In this document: positions 24,678 to 33,728 of the stretch, piece after piece
Layout of the letters: each line of letters begins with the position of its first letter
Position numbering within the stretch: position 1 is the stretch's first letter
Assembly (NCBI RefSeq): GCF_000378825.1
Contig: NZ_KB900388.1
Span: 1,053,947-1,117,946, forward strand
Source of the DNA: Salinispora vitiensis
GTDB taxonomy: Bacteria; Actinomycetota; Actinomycetes; Mycobacteriales; Micromonosporaceae
Length of the DNA: 64,000 nt
Direction: 5' to 3'
The notes under the pieces: generated by a model
Seen by the model: only the letters and a program-made list of their open reading frames with translations
What the model was told of the DNA's origin: nothing
The model's database searches: none
Translations under genes and position numbers: made by a program

Positions 24678-24914
24678 ATGCGGCAGGTGCAACTGTCGGA
24701 GCTCGAGGAACGGGTGTACGACGCGGTCGCGGTCCTGGAGGCCCGCGGCCAGGTGCCGTACCCAGACCTGATCGCCGAGGAGACCGGGTTGACCGAGGAA
24801 CAACTGATCGCTCCCCTACACCAACTCACCGAGAAGAACCTGCTGCACCGCGAGGACTCACCGATGGCCGGTCTGGACTTCGGCCCGCGGTTCTGCGCCC
24901 AACAGCTGACGTGA
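24678..24914 (+). CDS. Small winged-helix-like conserved protein
   Basis: A 78-residue protein that reads like a compact winged helix: LSELEERVYDAVAVLEARGQ, then PYPDLIAEETGLTEEQLIAPLHQLTEKNLLHRE as recognition helix and wing. It ends GLDFGPRFCAQQLT. It may be a DNA-binding or protein-binding adaptor; no named family is recognised. The ATG has GGAGG 5 bases upstream, a strong ribosome site. It lies ahead of the MFS gene on the same strand with a 37-base gap, so it could be co-transcribed with or regulate it. Confidence 0.7.
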   Translation: MRQVQLSELEERVYDAVAVLEARGQVPYPDLIAEETGLTEEQLIAPLHQLTEKNLLHREDSPMAGLDFGPRFCAQQLT

Positions 24915-24951
24915 GGCCGCGACACCCAGAAGTGGGTGGGTAGCCGGGCGG

Positions 24952-26397
24952 ATGGGTAGCCGCCCGTCCCCCGGTTCGCGGACCGCACCACCCGGTGGTG
25001 ACCTGGCCCAGCCACAACGCCGAGGGGCGGCGCTCGGCGTTGGTCTGGTCGCCGTCTTCATGACGGTGCTTGACGTGAGCATCGTCAACGTCGCCATCCC
25101 GTCGATGGACCGGGCACTCGATGTTGCCCCCAGTGACGTGCAGTGGGTGCTCGCCGGTTACACGTTGACCTTCGGGTTGATGCTGGTGCCCGGCGGCCGG
25201 TTCGGCGACGGGCATGGGCGGCGGACCGTCTTCGTCGTCGGTGTCGCGCTGTTCACCATCACCAGCGTGGCGGCCGGGCTGGCTCCTACCGCCCCCTGGC
25301 TCATCGCTTCCCGCCTGCTCCAGGGTGCCGCCGCCGGACTGATCAACCCACAGGTGACCGGGTTGATCCAGGAACTCTTTCCGAATTCTGAGCGGGGCCG
25401 CCCGTTCGGGCTGCTCGGGGCGGCGATAAGCATCTCCACCGCCGTCGGGCCGCTGCTCGGCGGCCTCCTCATCCAGATCGGCGGCACCGAGCACGGGTGG
25501 CGGTGGGTCTTCTTCGTCAACGCGCCGCTCGGTGTTTTCGCCGCCGTCCTCGGCTGGCGCCTTCTCCCGCACCGCGCCCAGGGAACCCCCGACCGGCACC
25601 GGTTTGATCTGGTCGGGCTGCTCCTGCTCGGCGGTGGTGTCCTGCTTGTCCTGCTGCCCCTAGTCCAACAGCACTGGCAGGGTCCGGCAAGGTGGCTGAC
25701 GCTCCCGGCCGGTCTGCTGACACTGGCCGCCTTCGCCGGTTGGGAGCGGTGGTACGCCCGCCGCCGCGAGCCCCTGTTCGACCCGCGCCTACTCAGCATC
25801 CGCTCGTACCGGTTCGGTGTCCTGATCGCCCTGCTGTACTTCGGCGGGTTCACCGCCATCTTCTTCGTTCTCACGGTGTACCTGCAGAACGGTCTCGGGC
25901 ACAGCGCACTCGCCGCCGGGCTGGCCAGCACCCCGTTCACGGTTGGCTTCGCCATCGCCTCCGTGGTGGGCGGCCGGATCGTCAGCCGGGTCGGTCGACC
26001 ACTGGTAGCCCTCGGTCTGGCCACCGTCGCCGTCAGCCTCGTCGTCGTGGTCCTCGTCGTCAACCGGGTCCCCCCGGGCGCCACCGTGTCCTGGTGGACC
26101 GCCACACCGTTGCTGGTGGCGGGGCTCGGCAGCGGCCTAGTGGTCACCCCGAATCAGGCCCTCACCCTCGCCCAGGTGCCGGTATCGCGGGCCGGCAGCG
26201 GCGCGGGAATGCTGCAGACCGGCCAGCGCATCGGCTCTGCCGCCGGTATCGCCACGGTCGGCAGTGTCATCTTCGCGGCGCAGGGGGCCACCGGGGACTG
26301 GTCGGTCGCCTTCCACCACGCGATGCTCCTGATCAGCGGAATCAGCATGCTCGCGCTCTGCCTGGCGCTGACCGACATCATCCGCGACCGCCGCTGA
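24952..26397 (+). CDS. MFS drug exporter, DHA2 (14-helix) family
   Basis: A 481-residue proton-driven exporter with about 14 transmembrane helices. Family motifs are VFMTVLDVSIVNVAIPS in helix 1 (motif D1), GGRFGDGHGRRTVF in the first loop (motif A) and GLLGAAISISTAVGPLLGG in helix 5 (motif C, the antiporter motif). The substrate range of such proteins is typically drugs or self-made metabolites; nothing adjacent identifies it. The short Pro/Gly-rich N-terminus is cytoplasmic. The ribosome site is weak, so translation may depend on the small gene upstream. Confidence 0.9.
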   Translation: MGSRPSPGSRTAPPGGDLAQPQRRGAALGVGLVAVFMTVLDVSIVNVAIPSMDRALDVAPSDVQWVLAGYTLTFGLMLVPGGRFGDGHGRRTVFVVGVALFTITSVAAGLAPTAPWLIASRLLQGAAAGLINPQVTGLIQELFPNSERGRPFGLLGAAISISTAVGPLLGGLLIQIGGTEHGWRWVFFVNAPLGVFAAVLGWRLLPHRAQGTPDRHRFDLVGLLLLGGGVLLVLLPLVQQHWQGPARWLTLPAGLLTLAAFAGWERWYARRREPLFDPRLLSIRSYRFGVLIALLYFGGFTAIFFVLTVYLQNGLGHSALAAGLASTPFTVGFAIASVVGGRIVSRVGRPLVALGLATVAVSLVVVVLVVNRVPPGATVSWWTATPLLVAGLGSGLVVTPNQALTLAQVPVSRAGSGAGMLQTGQRIGSAAGIATVGSVIFAAQGATGDWSVAFHHAMLLISGISMLALCLALTDIIRDRR

Positions 26398-26490
26398 GCG
26401 GAAGACTCGACGACGCTTAACTGAAAGAACGGCGAACACGCCGATACGGGGGCAGCGGCCGGACCCTACCTGCCGGTAGAAACAGTGCCC

Positions 26491-28113
26491 ATGACGAACT
26501 CCCTCGACCGTCGGACCCTCCTGCGCATCGCCGGCGCCTCGGCCGGCACCGCCGTTCTCGCCAGCGCCGCCCTCGCCGGCCCGGCCGGGGCCACCGGTAG
26601 CGCCTTCCGGCACGGCGTCGCCTCCGGTGACCCGTTGCCCGACGGAATCCTGCTCTGGACCCGCCTCACCCCCACCGAGGACTCCCAGCCAGGCTCGGGC
26701 GTCGGCCCGGAGGTGACGGTGACCTGGCAGGTGGCCGCCGACCCGGACTTCGCCACTGTGGCGGCGCAGGGCACCGTCGCTACCGGCCCGGCTCGGGACC
26801 ACACGGTCAAAGTTCCCGTCAGCGGGCTCGCGCCGGCCACCACGTACTGGTTCCGCTTCGGCTACGCCGGCGCCTGGTCGCCCACAGCCCGAACGATGAC
26901 CGCGCCGGAGACGGACGCCAACATCGACCGGATCCGGCTGGGTGTGGTGTCGTGTTCGAACTGGGAGGCGGGCTACTTCGCCGCCTACCGGCACCTCGCC
27001 GAGCGGGGTGACCTGAACCTCGTGGTGCACCTCGGCGACTACCTGTACGAGTACGGCACCGGGGAGTTCGCCGCCGGGGACACCGTGGTGCGGTCCGTCC
27101 AACCGGCGCACGAAACGCTGACGCTGCAGGACTACCGCATCCGGCACGCGCTCTACAAGAGCGACCCCGACCTTCAGGCCCTGCACGCGTCGGTGCCGTG
27201 GGCGATCACCTGGGACGACCACGAGGTCGCCAACGACCAGTGGTCGGGCGGCGCGGAGAACCACACCCCCGGCGACGAGGGCAGCTTCACCGATCGGGTG
27301 GCGGCAGCGCGCCAGGCGTACGCGGAGTGGATGCCGGTGCGCACCGGGACGGACGGTGCGATCTATCGGCGGTTGCGCTTCGGCCGGCTCGCCGACCTGT
27401 CCATGCTGGACCTGCGGACGTACCGGTCCGAGCCGGCGTCGGGTCTGGCAATCGACGACCCGGAGCGGACGATCACCGGCGAGGCGCAGATGGCCTGGCT
27501 GAAGGCCGGCCTGGCCACCTCGGACGCCCAGTGGAAGCTGGTCGGCAACCCGGTCATGATCTCCCGCCTGGACGTGGGCGCCCTTCCCTCCTGGCTGCTC
27601 GGGCCGCTGGGCACGTTGCTCGGCATCCCGCAGAACGGCGCGGTGCTCAACCCCGACCAGTGGGACGGCTACAACGCCGACCGCAACGAGCTGATCGACC
27701 ACCTGTTGGCGACCGACACCCGGGACGTGGTCTTCCTGACCGGTGACATCCACACCTCGTGGGCGAACGAACTGACCACGCAGTCGACCGGGCTGACCGA
27801 CCCGGCTGCCGCCGAGTTCGTGGTGCCGTCGGTGACCAGTGACAACATCAACGACTTCCTGGGGATGCGGGAGGGCAACGTGCTCAGCGATCTGGCGTCG
27901 GGCCTGATCCGCTCGACCAACCCGCACGTACGCTGGACCGAGCTGGACGGGCACGGCTACGGGGTGCTGGAGGTGACACCGCAGCAGTGCCGGATGGACT
28001 GGTTCCACCTGGTTGACCGGACCCAGAGCAGCAGCGGTAGCCGCTTTGTGACGGGCTGGTCGGTTACCGCCGGTTCGTCGCGGCTGCACCGGGAGAGCGC
28101 GCCGCTGAGCTGA
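26491..28113 (+). CDS. phoD: Tat-exported alkaline phosphatase PhoD
   Basis: A 540-residue secreted phosphodiesterase/alkaline phosphatase. The N-terminus has a twin-arginine signal (LDRRTLLRIAGASAG, then a hydrophobic stretch ending AGPAGA). Metal and catalytic motifs are GVASGDPLPDGILLWTRL near residue 42, VVSCSNWEAGYF near 150, LVVHLGDYLYEYG near 178, TWDDHEVAND near 240 and LTGDIHTSW near 412. PhoD releases phosphate from teichoic acids and phosphodiesters and is usually induced by phosphate starvation through PhoP. I did not identify an unambiguous PHO box in the 90-base upstream gap. A hairpin terminator follows. Confidence 0.93.
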   Translation: MTNSLDRRTLLRIAGASAGTAVLASAALAGPAGATGSAFRHGVASGDPLPDGILLWTRLTPTEDSQPGSGVGPEVTVTWQVAADPDFATVAAQGTVATGPARDHTVKVPVSGLAPATTYWFRFGYAGAWSPTARTMTAPETDANIDRIRLGVVSCSNWEAGYFAAYRHLAERGDLNLVVHLGDYLYEYGTGEFAAGDTVVRSVQPAHETLTLQDYRIRHALYKSDPDLQALHASVPWAITWDDHEVANDQWSGGAENHTPGDEGSFTDRVAAARQAYAEWMPVRTGTDGAIYRRLRFGRLADLSMLDLRTYRSEPASGLAIDDPERTITGEAQMAWLKAGLATSDAQWKLVGNPVMISRLDVGALPSWLLGPLGTLLGIPQNGAVLNPDQWDGYNADRNELIDHLLATDTRDVVFLTGDIHTSWANELTTQSTGLTDPAAAEFVVPSVTSDNINDFLGMREGNVLSDLASGLIRSTNPHVRWTELDGHGYGVLEVTPQQCRMDWFHLVDRTQSSSGSRFVTGWSVTAGSSRLHRESAPLS

Positions 28114-28120
28114 CCGGAGA

Positions 28121-28152
28121 GCCGGCCGTTGCCCAGCTGGGCAACGGCCGGC
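28121..28152. terminator. Hairpin terminator between phoD and the lysozyme-like gene
   Basis: Perfect 14-base arms at 28121-28134 and 28139-28152 enclose the loop AGCT. The hairpin lies between convergent genes, 7 bases after the phoD stop. Confidence 0.8.
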
Positions 28153-28158
28153 CGCTGG

Positions 28159-29001
28159 TCACCAGAGCTCGGCGACGAGCTCCGCTGCCTGCTCTTCCCA
28201 CTGCGCGTAGTGGAACGGGTACGCGGACACCTGTACCGTCTGCGCCGCGGTCGTCAGCGGCAGCTCCTGCCAGCCGTTGACGTTCTTGAGCGCCTCGAAG
28301 AACGCCGTCGCGGCGTACTGCGGGTCGGTGATCTGCTGCGGCGTGCCCCACCCGGTCGACGGGCGCTGCTGGAACAGGCCCTGCGAGTCGTGGTCGTTGT
28401 AGCTGCCCAGGTGGCCGAGGTTGTACAGCTTCGACTCCTGCAGCGCGGTCGCCACGCCGATGACCGCACCCCGCTCGCCGACTCCGGTCGCCTTGGCGAC
28501 CTCGATGATCTCCTTGGCGTTCGCGCGCTGGGCGTCGTCAACCTGGATGTAGGACTGGGCGCCCTGCACACCGTGGGGGATCAGTTGTTCCCGGCTGGGC
28601 GAGTCGGTGCTGTCGGTGTCGCTCGCCGCCGTCTCGGGGCTCCGGTCCGGGTCCGGAGTCGACTCGGTCGGGTCCGGCTCGAGGTCGGGGTCGGTGGTCG
28701 CCCCGGACGGGTCCGGCTCGAGGTCCGGGTCGGTGGTCGACTCCGTCGGGTCCGGCTCGAGGTCCGGGTCCGGGTCACCGTCTGCGGCCTGCTTGCCGGT
28801 GGCCAGCTCAATGGCGGCTACGGCGCCCGGGTCTGGGCCATTGGTCACCGATGCCGCGGCGGTGGTCGGCGCGAGCGCGAGACCTCCGATCGCCGCGACG
28901 CCAGCCACGCTCAGAACGAGCTTGCGGTTCGGCTCGGTCGAGAGCCATTGGTACGGGGTCTTCGCGATGGCCGGGAGCCATCGGGTGAAGTCATCCTTCA
29001 C
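28159..29001 (-). CDS. Secreted lysozyme-like (lytic transglycosylase-like) protein with acidic repeat linker
   Basis: A 280-residue exported protein. A membrane-spanning signal lies at residues 28-52 (VLSVAGVAAIGGLALAPTTAAA). Residues 75-130 are an acidic, Asp/Pro/Thr-rich linker with three tandem 13-residue units, each beginning DPDLEPDP. The C-terminal 130 residues form a lysozyme-like domain: AVIGVATALQESKLYNLGHL, with the likely catalytic Glu, followed by SYNDHDSQGLFQQRPSTGWG, typical of actinobacterial secreted muralytic proteins. It presumably acts on peptidoglycan outside the membrane, with the linker spanning the wall. The leader upstream is long (see 29002-29337). Confidence 0.8.
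   Translation of the reverse strand: MKDDFTRWLPAIAKTPYQWLSTEPNRKLVLSVAGVAAIGGLALAPTTAAASVTNGPDPGAVAAIELATGKQAADGDPDPDLEPDPTESTTDPDLEPDPSGATTDPDLEPDPTESTPDPDRSPETAASDTDSTDSPSREQLIPHGVQGAQSYIQVDDAQRANAKEIIEVAKATGVGERGAVIGVATALQESKLYNLGHLGSYNDHDSQGLFQQRPSTGWGTPQQITDPQYAATAFFEALKNVNGWQELPLTTAAQTVQVSAYPFHYAQWEEQAAELVAELW
28654..28770 (-). repeat. Three tandem 39-base coding repeats
   Basis: Three successive copies of a 13-codon unit encode DPDLEPDP followed by a variable T/S-rich pentapeptide. They make the acidic linker of the lysozyme-like protein. Such in-frame repeats often vary in number between strains. Confidence 0.75.
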
Positions 29002-29337
29002 GATGTGCCCTTTCGGTCAGGCGAAGCGCTCCGGGTGAGCACTCCTCGGGGAACCGCCACACGGGGTTTGGGTTCCGGCGGTACCGGGGACACAACCCGA
29101 TCGCCATGTCCGACATTCCGGGATCGCCCCGGATGGGAGTAGCTGCGGCGCAGGTCACAGGCAGATGGCGACCTCCAGCAGCAAACCGGATAGAGAACGC
29201 AAAAGCATGTTGTGGACGACGGATCGTTCGCACCGGGCGTTCTGGGTACGGAAGGCCGGGCCAGACCGCGCTACGGCCCTCTGCGGCGGACTCGGAGGCT
29301 GCACCGGTCTAGACGGCGCGAACCGGCTGGATCGCGG
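29002..29337 (-). promoter_or_regulatory. Long structured leader of the lysozyme-like gene
   Basis: About 170 bases directly upstream of the gene (29002-29170) are rich in short complementary blocks: on the minus strand CCGGTACCGCCGGAACC, then TGTGGCGGTTCCC, ACCCGGAGCGC and GACCGAAAGG. Cell-wall hydrolase genes in actinobacteria are often preceded by a cyclic-di-AMP (ydaO-type) riboswitch, and the position and general look fit, but I could not match the conserved core with certainty. The remainder up to 29337 holds no clear gene. Confidence 0.3.
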
Positions 29338-30594
29338 TCAGCGCTCCGCCAACGCCCCCGCCCCCGCCCTCGGCTGCGGCTGCGGTGGAAGCGGCGCGGC
29401 GGCGCGCAGGTCGTCCTGCCGAACCGCCGGCCGCCAGTCAAACGGATCCCTGCTGACCGCCAACAACAGCGCGCAGAGGCCGGCCAGCAGGCCCGCGGCG
29501 AGCAGGATCCAGCGCACACCGGCCTGCGCGATCAGGAACCCGGAGGCCATGGTCATCACGATCATCAGGGTGTCCTGCCCGCTGCGCGTCGCGGCGATCA
29601 ATCGACCACGCAGCGCGGCGGGCGCCCCCTCGTGCAGATTCGCCATCAGCAGGATGAAGACGACGTTTACCGACCACCCGCTGGCGACACGAAGCACGGC
29701 CGCCGCCGGAAGCCACGTAACGAACGGAAGTGCGGCCAGTGCGGCCCCGGCGACCGCGACCGCGGTCCCGACTGCCGGTTTCGTCGGGAGCAGCCGACCC
29801 ACCAGCGAGGCGGTGAGGGTGCCCAGCACGGCTCCGACCGCAGCAAACGCCGCCAATGCCGCGTACTCCGCCGCGCCGCCCCCCAGCACCGACCCGGTGT
29901 AGACAACGATCGAGACGCTACTGACCCCCACGATGACCCCAGTGACGGAGTTGACCGCGAAGGCGGACCACACCGCGGGAGCGTGCCAGCTGTCACGGAT
30001 CCGGCTGCCACGCTCCATGCGGGGCAACCGGGACACCCGGCCGCCCGGTGGCAGGGCAACGAACATCATCAGACCGGCGATGCAGAACGTCCCGGCGTTG
30101 ACCACGTAGACCCAGTCCAGTCGCCCGGCGGCCACCAGGCCGCCAGCGAGCGCCGGGCTGGCGAGCTGGCCGATGCGACGGCTCACCATGACCACCGAGT
30201 TGGCCCGTACGAGATCGTCCGGCTCCACCAGGGGCAGGACCGTCTGCTGCCCGACGAGCATCGCCCGCGAGGCACAGCTGACCGCCCCGGCGAAGGCGAC
30301 GACCGCGACGAGCGTCGTGGCGACGGTGTTGACGAGCACGAGGCCGCCGGCGAGCAGGTTCCCGGTGACGATCCAGCGACGCGCGGGCAGTACGTCGACC
30401 AGGGCACCACCCAGCCACGAACCGGCCAGACTTCCCACTCCATAGGCGGCCATGGCGAAACTGAGGTGGATCGCGGAGCGGGATCCCGACAGGTACAGGG
30501 AGGCGGCCAGGCTGACGACATAGGCGACGTCCCCGAACTCAGCGATTCCCATGCCCAGCGAGGTAAGCGCCAACCGGTAGTGCTTCCTCATCAC
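29338..30594 (-). CDS. MFS transporter (12-helix, EntS/MFS_3-like)
   Basis: A 418-residue membrane transporter with about 12 helices. It starts MMRKHYRLALTSLGMGIAEFGD; motif-A-like loops are GGALVDVLPARRWIV after helix 2 and ASLVGRLLPTKPAVG in the second half. QQTVLPLVEPDDLVRANSVV is characteristic of the MFS_3 group, which exports siderophores or macrolides. The substrate is unknown. The C-terminus is a Pro/Ala-rich tail. It is alone, with 80 bases to the SDR gene upstream on the same strand. Confidence 0.85.
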   Translation of the reverse strand: MMRKHYRLALTSLGMGIAEFGDVAYVVSLAASLYLSGSRSAIHLSFAMAAYGVGSLAGSWLGGALVDVLPARRWIVTGNLLAGGLVLVNTVATTLVAVVAFAGAVSCASRAMLVGQQTVLPLVEPDDLVRANSVVMVSRRIGQLASPALAGGLVAAGRLDWVYVVNAGTFCIAGLMMFVALPPGGRVSRLPRMERGSRIRDSWHAPAVWSAFAVNSVTGVIVGVSSVSIVVYTGSVLGGGAAEYAALAAFAAVGAVLGTLTASLVGRLLPTKPAVGTAVAVAGAALAALPFVTWLPAAAVLRVASGWSVNVVFILLMANLHEGAPAALRGRLIAATRSGQDTLMIVMTMASGFLIAQAGVRWILLAAGLLAGLCALLLAVSRDPFDWRPAVRQDDLRAAAPLPPQPQPRAGAGALAER

Positions 30595-30676
30595 CAGACC
30601 GGCACCCGGAGGAACCCGTTGTACTTCCCGATCAGTCCTATCAGGAGTAACGACTGACCAGGCCAGACGTCGGCGG

Positions 30677-31606
30677 TCACACCAGGTCGTCCGCCGGGAG
30701 TGACGGCGACGCCGGCGGCTGGTCGGCCGGCTGCGGTGCCGGCGCGGCCCCCGTGGTCAGCCGACGAGTCGGCGCACCGGTGGTCTGGTTGAGCCCGACC
30801 CGCAGCAGCCGCCCGTACCAGCCCGGTGCGATCCGGGCGATCAGGTCGGGCAGCTTCGCCGACCAGCCGATCAGCACCCGGGGCCGGCGGCGTTCCACGC
30901 CGTGCAGGATCACCTCGGCGGCGCGGGCGGGTGGGATGCGGAGCAGGCGACGGAACTGGCGCCGGCCCGCCTCGTGGTCGTCCCGGTCGACGCCGCTGCC
31001 GAACCGCGCGTTCTCGGTGATCCGGGTGGCGATTCCACCGGGGTGCACGGCGGTGACGCCGACGCCGTCGGCGATCAATTCGTGCCGCAGCGCCTCGGTG
31101 AAGCCGCGGACGGCGAACTTGGTCGCCGAGTAGGCGGCCTGCCCGGGCGGGGCGATCAGCCCGAACAGGCTGGAGACGTTTACCAGGTGCGCGCCGGGCT
31201 CCGCCTTCAGGGCGGGCAGCAACGCGTGCGTGAGCTGCACGACCGCACGGAAGTTGATGTCGACCACCCACTGGAACTCGTCCAGGGTCACCTGGTCGAA
31301 CCGACCGCCCAGTGCCACACCGGCGTTGTTGACCAGCAGCCGGATTCGGGGATGGCGGACGAGGATCTGCTCGGCCACCCCCGCCGTGGCCACCGCGTCG
31401 GCGAGGTCCACGACGACCGGGTCCACCCGCCGGTCGGGGTACGCGGCGCGGACCGCGCCCACCACGGTGGCCAGGCGTTCCGCGTCGCGATCGAGCAGGA
31501 CCAGGTCACTGCCGCGCGCCGCCAGACCATGGGCGAGGGCGGCGCCGATCCCGCTGGCGGCACCGGTGACCACAGCGGTCGCGCGGTGATAGTCAAACCT
31601 ACGCAC
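30677..31606 (-). CDS. Short-chain dehydrogenase/reductase
   Basis: A 309-residue NAD(P)-dependent oxidoreductase of the classical SDR family. Motifs are VVTGAASGIGAALAHGLAARG near residue 13, NNAGVALGG near 93 and catalytic VSSLFG followed by YSATKFAVRGFTEAL (Ser, Tyr and Lys) near 140-160. The C-terminal extension of about 50 residues ends Pro/Ala-rich. Its start overlaps the stop of the monooxygenase gene by 8 bases, so the two are co-expressed. The pair resembles catabolic modules in which an alcohol is oxidised to a ketone and then to an ester. Confidence 0.9.
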   Translation of the reverse strand: MRRFDYHRATAVVTGAASGIGAALAHGLAARGSDLVLLDRDAERLATVVGAVRAAYPDRRVDPVVVDLADAVATAGVAEQILVRHPRIRLLVNNAGVALGGRFDQVTLDEFQWVVDINFRAVVQLTHALLPALKAEPGAHLVNVSSLFGLIAPPGQAAYSATKFAVRGFTEALRHELIADGVGVTAVHPGGIATRITENARFGSGVDRDDHEAGRRQFRRLLRIPPARAAEVILHGVERRRPRVLIGWSAKLPDLIARIAPGWYGRLLRVGLNQTTGAPTRRLTTGAAPAPQPADQPPASPSLPADDLV

Positions 31607-33083
31607 GCGCGGGACTCCGCTCCGGCTTGCCCGCCTGAGAGAACCGGACTCCCGCGTCGGTGAGCCGGCCGTACCGCATCAGCAACAGGTCCCGCGGGTA
31701 GTTCTGGGGCAGCCGCCAGGGCGCGCGAGCCCCCTGCCGAGGCAGGGCGGCGAGGCCGCGCAGCACGTAGCCGGCGGTCAGGTCAAGGAGAGGGCGCCGC
31801 TCGTCGTCGGGCGGCGGCAACGGGGTGACGACCTGCTGTCCGGAGCGGTCGAGGTGGGTGAGGAGCCGACACACGTACCTCGCGATCAGGTCAGCCCGGA
31901 GCGTCCAGGAGGCGTTGACGTAGCCGACGGTCATCGCGAAGTTCGGGACGCCCGAGAGCATCATCCCCTTGTAGGCGACCGTATTGGCCAGATCGACCGG
32001 CGCACCGTCCACGGTAAGCCGGGCGTCGCCGAGCGCAAGCAGCTCCAGGCCGGTGGCGGTGACGACCACATCGGCCGCCAGCTCCTCGCCGGAGGCCAGC
32101 CGGAGCCCGGACTCGGTGAAGGTGTCGATGGTGTCGGTGACGACCGAGGCCCGGCCCGCCGCGATCGCCTGGAACAGGTCGCCGTCGGGAACAACGCAGA
32201 GGCGCTGGTCCCACGGGTTGTAGCGGGGCGAGAAGTGCCGGTCGAGGTCGTAGCCGGCCGGAAGTCGGCCTCGCGCGGCCCGCCGCAGCAGCCGCCGGAC
32301 CAGGTTGGGGGCCCGCCGGCTGAGCTGGTAGTTCGCCGTGAGCAGCAGGATATTCTTCCAGCGGACCACCGGGTAGACCACCCCCTTCGGCAGCACCCGG
32401 CGCAGCGCGGCGGCGGCTGAGTCCCGCGCCGGCAGCGCCAGGATGTAGGTGGGTGAGCGTTGCAGCATCGTCACGTGGGCGGCCTGCTCGGCCAACGCGG
32501 GTACCAGGGTCACCGCGGTCGCGCCGCTGCCGATCACCACCACCCGCTGGCCGGTGTGGTCGAGGTCGGCGGGCCAGTGCTGCGGGTGCACGATTCGGCC
32601 GGCGAACCGTTCCGCCCCGGGCAATTGGGGGGTGTAACCCCGGTCGTAGCGGTAGTAGCCAGCACAGGTGTGCAGGAACGAGCAGGTGACGACGACCTCC
32701 TCGCCGCCCTCCTGGCGGGCGTACACCGTCCAGCGGGCGGTACGGCTGTCCCAGTCGGCGCGGACGACCCGATGCTGGAAGCGGATGTGCTCGGTGACGC
32801 CGTACTCACGGGCGGTGTCCCGGACGTAGTCCCGAATGGACGGGCCGTCGGCGAGGGCCCTGGAGTCGCTCCAGGGCCGGAACGAGTAGCCGAGAGTGAA
32901 CATATCCGAGTCCGACCGGACGCCCGGATAGCGGAACAGATCCCAGGTGCCGCCGATCGCGCCCCGCGCCTCGAATACGGCGTACGTCTTCTCGGGACAG
33001 TGCCGGACCAGGTGGCAGGCCGCGCCGATGCCGGAGAGACCAGCACCAACAATGAGCACGTCAACATGGTCGGTCGTCGCCAT
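31599..33083 (-). CDS. Flavin-containing Baeyer-Villiger-type monooxygenase
   Basis: A 494-residue FAD- and NADPH-dependent monooxygenase. The FAD motif VLIVGAGLSGIGAACHL is near residue 9, the Baeyer-Villiger fingerprint FAGRIVHPQHWP (F-x-G-x3-H-x3-W) near 155, and the NADPH motif VVVIGSGATAVTLVPAL near 175. It would insert oxygen into ketones or oxidise heteroatoms; the substrate is unknown. The ATG at 33083 is chosen since upstream sequence in frame is unconserved and overlaps the archease gene on the other strand. It is transcribed with the SDR gene. Confidence 0.9.
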   Translation of the reverse strand: MATTDHVDVLIVGAGLSGIGAACHLVRHCPEKTYAVFEARGAIGGTWDLFRYPGVRSDSDMFTLGYSFRPWSDSRALADGPSIRDYVRDTAREYGVTEHIRFQHRVVRADWDSRTARWTVYARQEGGEEVVVTCSFLHTCAGYYRYDRGYTPQLPGAERFAGRIVHPQHWPADLDHTGQRVVVIGSGATAVTLVPALAEQAAHVTMLQRSPTYILALPARDSAAAALRRVLPKGVVYPVVRWKNILLLTANYQLSRRAPNLVRRLLRRAARGRLPAGYDLDRHFSPRYNPWDQRLCVVPDGDLFQAIAAGRASVVTDTIDTFTESGLRLASGEELAADVVVTATGLELLALGDARLTVDGAPVDLANTVAYKGMMLSGVPNFAMTVGYVNASWTLRADLIARYVCRLLTHLDRSGQQVVTPLPPPDDERRPLLDLTAGYVLRGLAALPRQGARAPWRLPQNYPRDLLLMRYGRLTDAGVRFSQAGKPERSPARA

Positions 33084-33198
33084 GGTGTCTCCCGTAAACG
33101 AGCCTGTGCACTGAACCCTATCGAGGACCGTCAACGCGTTCAACAGGGCCCGGCGGCCCACTGCGGCGAACCGGGCCCAGAGCAGGCGATCGTAGCGG

Positions 33199-33639
33199 AT
33201 GATCGGGGGCGTGGAACCACGACCCGAACGCGGCCACCACTGCCTGCCGCACACCGCTGACGTACGGATCGAGGCGTGGGCGCCGACGCGGGCGGAGTGC
33301 TTGGCCGAGGCGGTCACCGCCCTGGTCGACACCTTCGTCGACCCGGGCCCGGCGCAGCCCACCGCCGAACGGGCGTACCACGCCCCCGCCGACGAGGACG
33401 CAGACCTGCTGGTGAACATCCTCGAGGAGGTGATCTTCCGGATGGAGACCAGGGGCGAGCTGCCGCTGCGTACCGAGGTTCGCGACGGCGGCGCGGACGG
33501 GCTCCACGTACGCTGGCAGACCATCGACGCCGACGCGGTGGAGCTGATCGGCGCCGTACCGAAGGCCATCTCCCTGCACGAGCTGCGCTTCGGCCCCGAC
33601 GGCCCCCGCTGGTGCTGCGCGCTCACCGTGGACGTGTGA
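33199..33639 (+). CDS. Archease (RtcB activator)
   Basis: A 146-residue SHS2-fold protein of the archease family: LPHTADVRIEAWAPTRAECLAEAVTALVD near the N-terminus, then DADLLVNILEEVIFRMETRGELP and the end AISLHELRFGP followed by WCCALTVDV. The Asp in HTAD and the acidic cluster bind metal. Archease helps RtcB form its guanylated, active state in RNA ligation. The rtcB gene lies next to it in convergent orientation, 89 bases away, which supports the assignment. A GTG at 33211 with GGGGG just upstream is an alternative start. Confidence 0.9.
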   Translation: MIGGVEPRPERGHHCLPHTADVRIEAWAPTRAECLAEAVTALVDTFVDPGPAQPTAERAYHAPADEDADLLVNILEEVIFRMETRGELPLRTEVRDGGADGLHVRWQTIDADAVELIGAVPKAISLHELRFGPDGPRWCCALTVDV

Positions 33640-33728
33640 GCCGGCACCCGTCGAGGCACGCACGTCGCGCCCACCGACGGGCCGCTGCTGCGCTGCACCG
33701 TCAGCTCCGCGCGACCAGCCCGGAGGGA

